Made by a program: the position numbers and the translations under genes
Part shown: positions 61,264 through 64,000 of the stretch, one piece after another
Layout: every line of letters begins with the position of its first letter
Position numbering within the stretch: position 1 is the stretch's first letter
Assembly: GCA_020746105.1 (NCBI GenBank)
Contig: CM036617.1
Coordinates: 159,224,912-159,288,911 of the forward strand
Origin: Trogon surrucura
Lineage: Eukaryota; Chordata; Aves; Trogoniformes; Trogonidae
Length of the DNA stretch: 64,000 bases
Direction of reading: 5' to 3'
Notes under the pieces: model-generated
What the model was told of the DNA's origin: nothing
What the model saw: only the letters and a program-made list of their open reading frames with translations
Database searches by the model: none

Positions 61264-64000
61264 TTTTGTTTTGTTTTGGTTTTTTCCCAGCTCCTAGACC
61301 CTATTTTCCACCAAAGTTTCCTAGTTTCAGTGAAAACTTCAGTCTGAAGCTTTCTTGTGACTTTTTCTTCTGTGAGTTCATTTACTTCTCTGTGTGTTTA
61401 TCAGCTAAAATCACAATTGTTCATGCAGTGTGTCACTCATTGCCTAGAAGGTCACAGGGAAATGGTTTGGAGAACAGTAGCAGGTACTTATGGTGACAGG
61501 GGATAAATGGAAGGAGGAAAGGATCTCATAAAAAGCATGCAATAATCAGTGTTTTCAAAAGCCTCTTCCAATAGTATACTAAGGTGTATAACTAACATAT
61601 TCATACTATATCTTAAACTGCTGCCTGGAATCCCAGCTGAAATAGATGGTTGGTAAAGGGAGAACAAAACTGCACATAATACTTAAGCGTGTGTAGTTTA
61701 TGTGGAAATGAAGCAGTGACAAAAGAATGTATTCAGAGATATTAATGAAATAAAGAGTAGTCTACAGAAAAGTACTTCCAGTGGAACCAAAGACTCTGCT
61801 CTGTAACACATTTACTGCTGGTGCAGGCAAAAACATCGTTTCAGAGGAGTCTGCCACATCTTCATTTCTCTTGTCAGGTGACCTACGAGAGAGATTTTTT
61901 ACCCAGGTACCAATTTCAACTAGCAAGATAGGCTGACTAATGTGCATTATCTGTGGTTGATCTGTGCAAGACAAATGTTCTATATTGACACGGAACAGGC
62001 ATGTTTATCAGCTGAACTGCTTTTAGCACTGCTCTCCCTCTTACTACACAAGCGCAACCTAACTGTGTAGTTAGGCTACCTACCTATATAGTACCTTATA
62101 ATTTCTGTATAAAAATATGTTCTGTGTGTTTTTTTGTGTAATGATTGCATTAAGTCCTTCTTCAAAAGTCTTAAAACAAAGCTAGTATGTCTGCTGAAGT
62201 ACAGGACGTGGAAATACTGCTTTTGTTCTGCGAGAATGGTGCTACTATATGTTAGCAAGTTTCAAGTTCTATTAAAAAAGAGGAACTCATTTGTAATAAA
62301 CATTATGCTGAGTCATATGTCTTCTAAAAGTAGATTTACAATCGTTTCCTAGTATTGTTGTGTGAATTCCATACTTGCAACAGAGATTATTTTAATCAAA
62401 GCTGATGACATGTTTTTAGCTTATTTTCCTTTCATTTGGTACCTTTCAGTTCCCAAGTTATTGCTGGTCTATCTTTTTCACAGACAAATTTTTGTCATCA
62501 CTCTTTGTATTCTGAAACAGCAAAGAAAGAAGGAAAATAGAGCCATGTTCTTTTTTTTCTCTTAGTTTTCTTATTAAAAAAAAAGTTGCCTAATGTTTCT
62601 CTTTCATCATCAGTATACAGGTGGATTATTTTTGCACTATATGTATCCAGATCTTCATGTCATGTTTGTGTTAGAAGACCATGGACAGATAGAAAATGGA
62701 TGAAACCATTAAATGAGGAGAGCAGATGTGCCAAATCTCTGTCTTGTTCTAACTGTATCTCATATCTAGATGGAGTCTGTGCAAGGACAGAGGTCATTGG
62801 GTAATCCCGATGCTGCTGAGGCTGACATTGCTTGGAAGTTTACTTACAAGCTCAGCCCAGATGTTTTTCCAAAGGTAGCACTAGCAATATCTTTGTCATT
62901 TCTGACCTCTAAATGCTCCCAGAGATTCCTCTTCGCACAACTTTCTGAAGTATGCTGTATGTGCTTTGTGCATGTAATCAATCTGAGATTTTGTTATTTT
63001 GGTCATTTTTAAAATAGAGATGAACAATGAGAATCTGAGAATTGAAAGGAAGGAATTTTTTGTTGGTTACATTTTTGTTAATGTTTATTTCAATAGGAAT
63101 ACCTCTATTTGAATCAAAAGTCTTTAAAATATTTTGGAAAATAATTATTATTGGTTTTAAAGCACCTTCTGTTAAGGATCAAGAAGTACCTTTAGAAGTC
63201 AGTATTTTTTTAAAAAAAGGGAAGATGACACTACATTCTATAGTAAGAAACTAGTGAAAACACAGTCCTCCTGTCTATGCAGAAAGTGAAAACTCCTTTA
63301 AAAGGATACTAAGACTACAGCTAAAGTAACGAAAAATCAGTTACAACATGACAAAACTAAGTTGATTGGTGCACCTTTAATTCGTTCTCACTGTGTATGT
63401 ATGTTGTGGTACTATTTTGACAGGATCATCAGCTGTTTCTGCTACAAGATCTTTCCCTCATTCAGTGCATGTGTGGGATAGTGCTCCTTTTAGTGACTAA
63501 TTAGCCAGCGGGATTTCAATACCAGTTGCATTCCTAAGCCTTATTTACTACAGTCAGATGTTGCTTTTAAGAGAGAGTTACTAACCTCTTTGTAGACTCT
63601 TTTTATGCTTCCCCTATTGCAGTGTATAAATGCTATATGAGCATTAAGACATTTATATTCATAAGAACATTGTGATGTGAAGATAATTTTATTATCCCTG
63701 CTTTACAGAGGAAGGCACAGAGAGATTAAATTAGGGAATACCCACTAGTTTTGTGTATTTGATGTAAGATACCTAAGAACTCATGTTTTAGGGAGTTCAG
63801 CATTTGTGGGCAGTTTGTGGGCTCAAAGCAGTACTCAGGGACTGCACTTGCAGCTGGTACCACTCAGCATTTCTGCAAATCTAATACCGGGGTCTCGAGT
63901 CAGAAATCCCAAAAATGAGGAACGTACAGTAAGTGACCACCTGTGAAAGTTTGTTCAAAGGGACTTGCCTAACATTGTTTGGGAACTCTGTGGTGGAGAC
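61264..64000. other. intergenic, nothing recognised
   Basis: AT-rich unique sequence. Reading frames up to about 80 codons on the plus strand around 62.1-63.2 kb lack recognisable domains, splice sites or low-complexity coding signs. A distal 3' UTR of the next gene cannot be excluded. Confidence 0.5.

Noticed and set aside
61264-64000. 3' exons of KDM7A, expected next to PARP12 from mammalian order
   Set aside because: No matching coding segment was seen on the minus strand. Only synteny suggests it, so it is not annotated.

Overview
This is a vertebrate nuclear window: GT-AG introns, a CpG-island promoter and a heavy load of CR1 LINEs. The repeats point to a bird. CR1 tails ending in the ATTCTATG-type octamer, endogenous-retrovirus LTRs of types I know from bird genomes, and one tRNA-Ile-headed SINE with a CR1 tail suggest Neoaves, probably a passerine. 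Species assignment is inference.

Two protein-coding genes are supported. (1) The 3' part of TBXAS1 (thromboxane A synthase, CYP5A) lies on the + strand. Four coding exons at 22560-31742 give the last 154 residues, including the K-helix ExxR motif and the haem-cysteine loop. The upstream exons, including the I-helix exon, were not found, and 1-22559 reads as intron with old repeats. (2) A complete PARP12 lies on the - strand at 38533-51082. Its twelve coding exons keep phase at every junction and give 681 residues: five CCCH zinc fingers, two WWE modules and an H-Y-I mono-ADP-ribosyltransferase domain. The genes converge tail to tail across about 6.8 kb of 3' UTR and intergenic DNA. The order TBXAS1(+)-PARP12(-) matches the human 7q34 neighbourhood. 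The PARP12 start codon sits in a CpG island with a near-consensus interferon response element (ISRE) about 90 bp upstream, as expected for an interferon-stimulated antiviral gene.

The rest is mobile-element archaeology. A TBXAS1 intron (25804-30887) holds an LTR interrupted by a CR1 that keeps an open 571-codon reading frame, and by a second CR1-type tail. Intron 5 of PARP12 has two LTRs in the gene's own direction. Intron 2 has a related LTR in the opposite direction, so exons 3-5 are bracketed by inverted repeats. The region upstream of PARP12 (51.7-61.3 kb) contains a degraded CR1, a 1-kb LTR, a CR1 nested in another CR1, and two young CR1 copies head to tail. One of those nearly matches the copy at 28 kb in inverted orientation. 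No third gene is supported in 52-64 kb.

I did not find an undescribed biological system. The most useful leads are the ISRE, the LTR-CR1 chimeric reading frame, the inverted LTRs around PARP12 exons 3-5, and the repeated landing of CR1/SINE copies at existing CR1-tail-like octamers.
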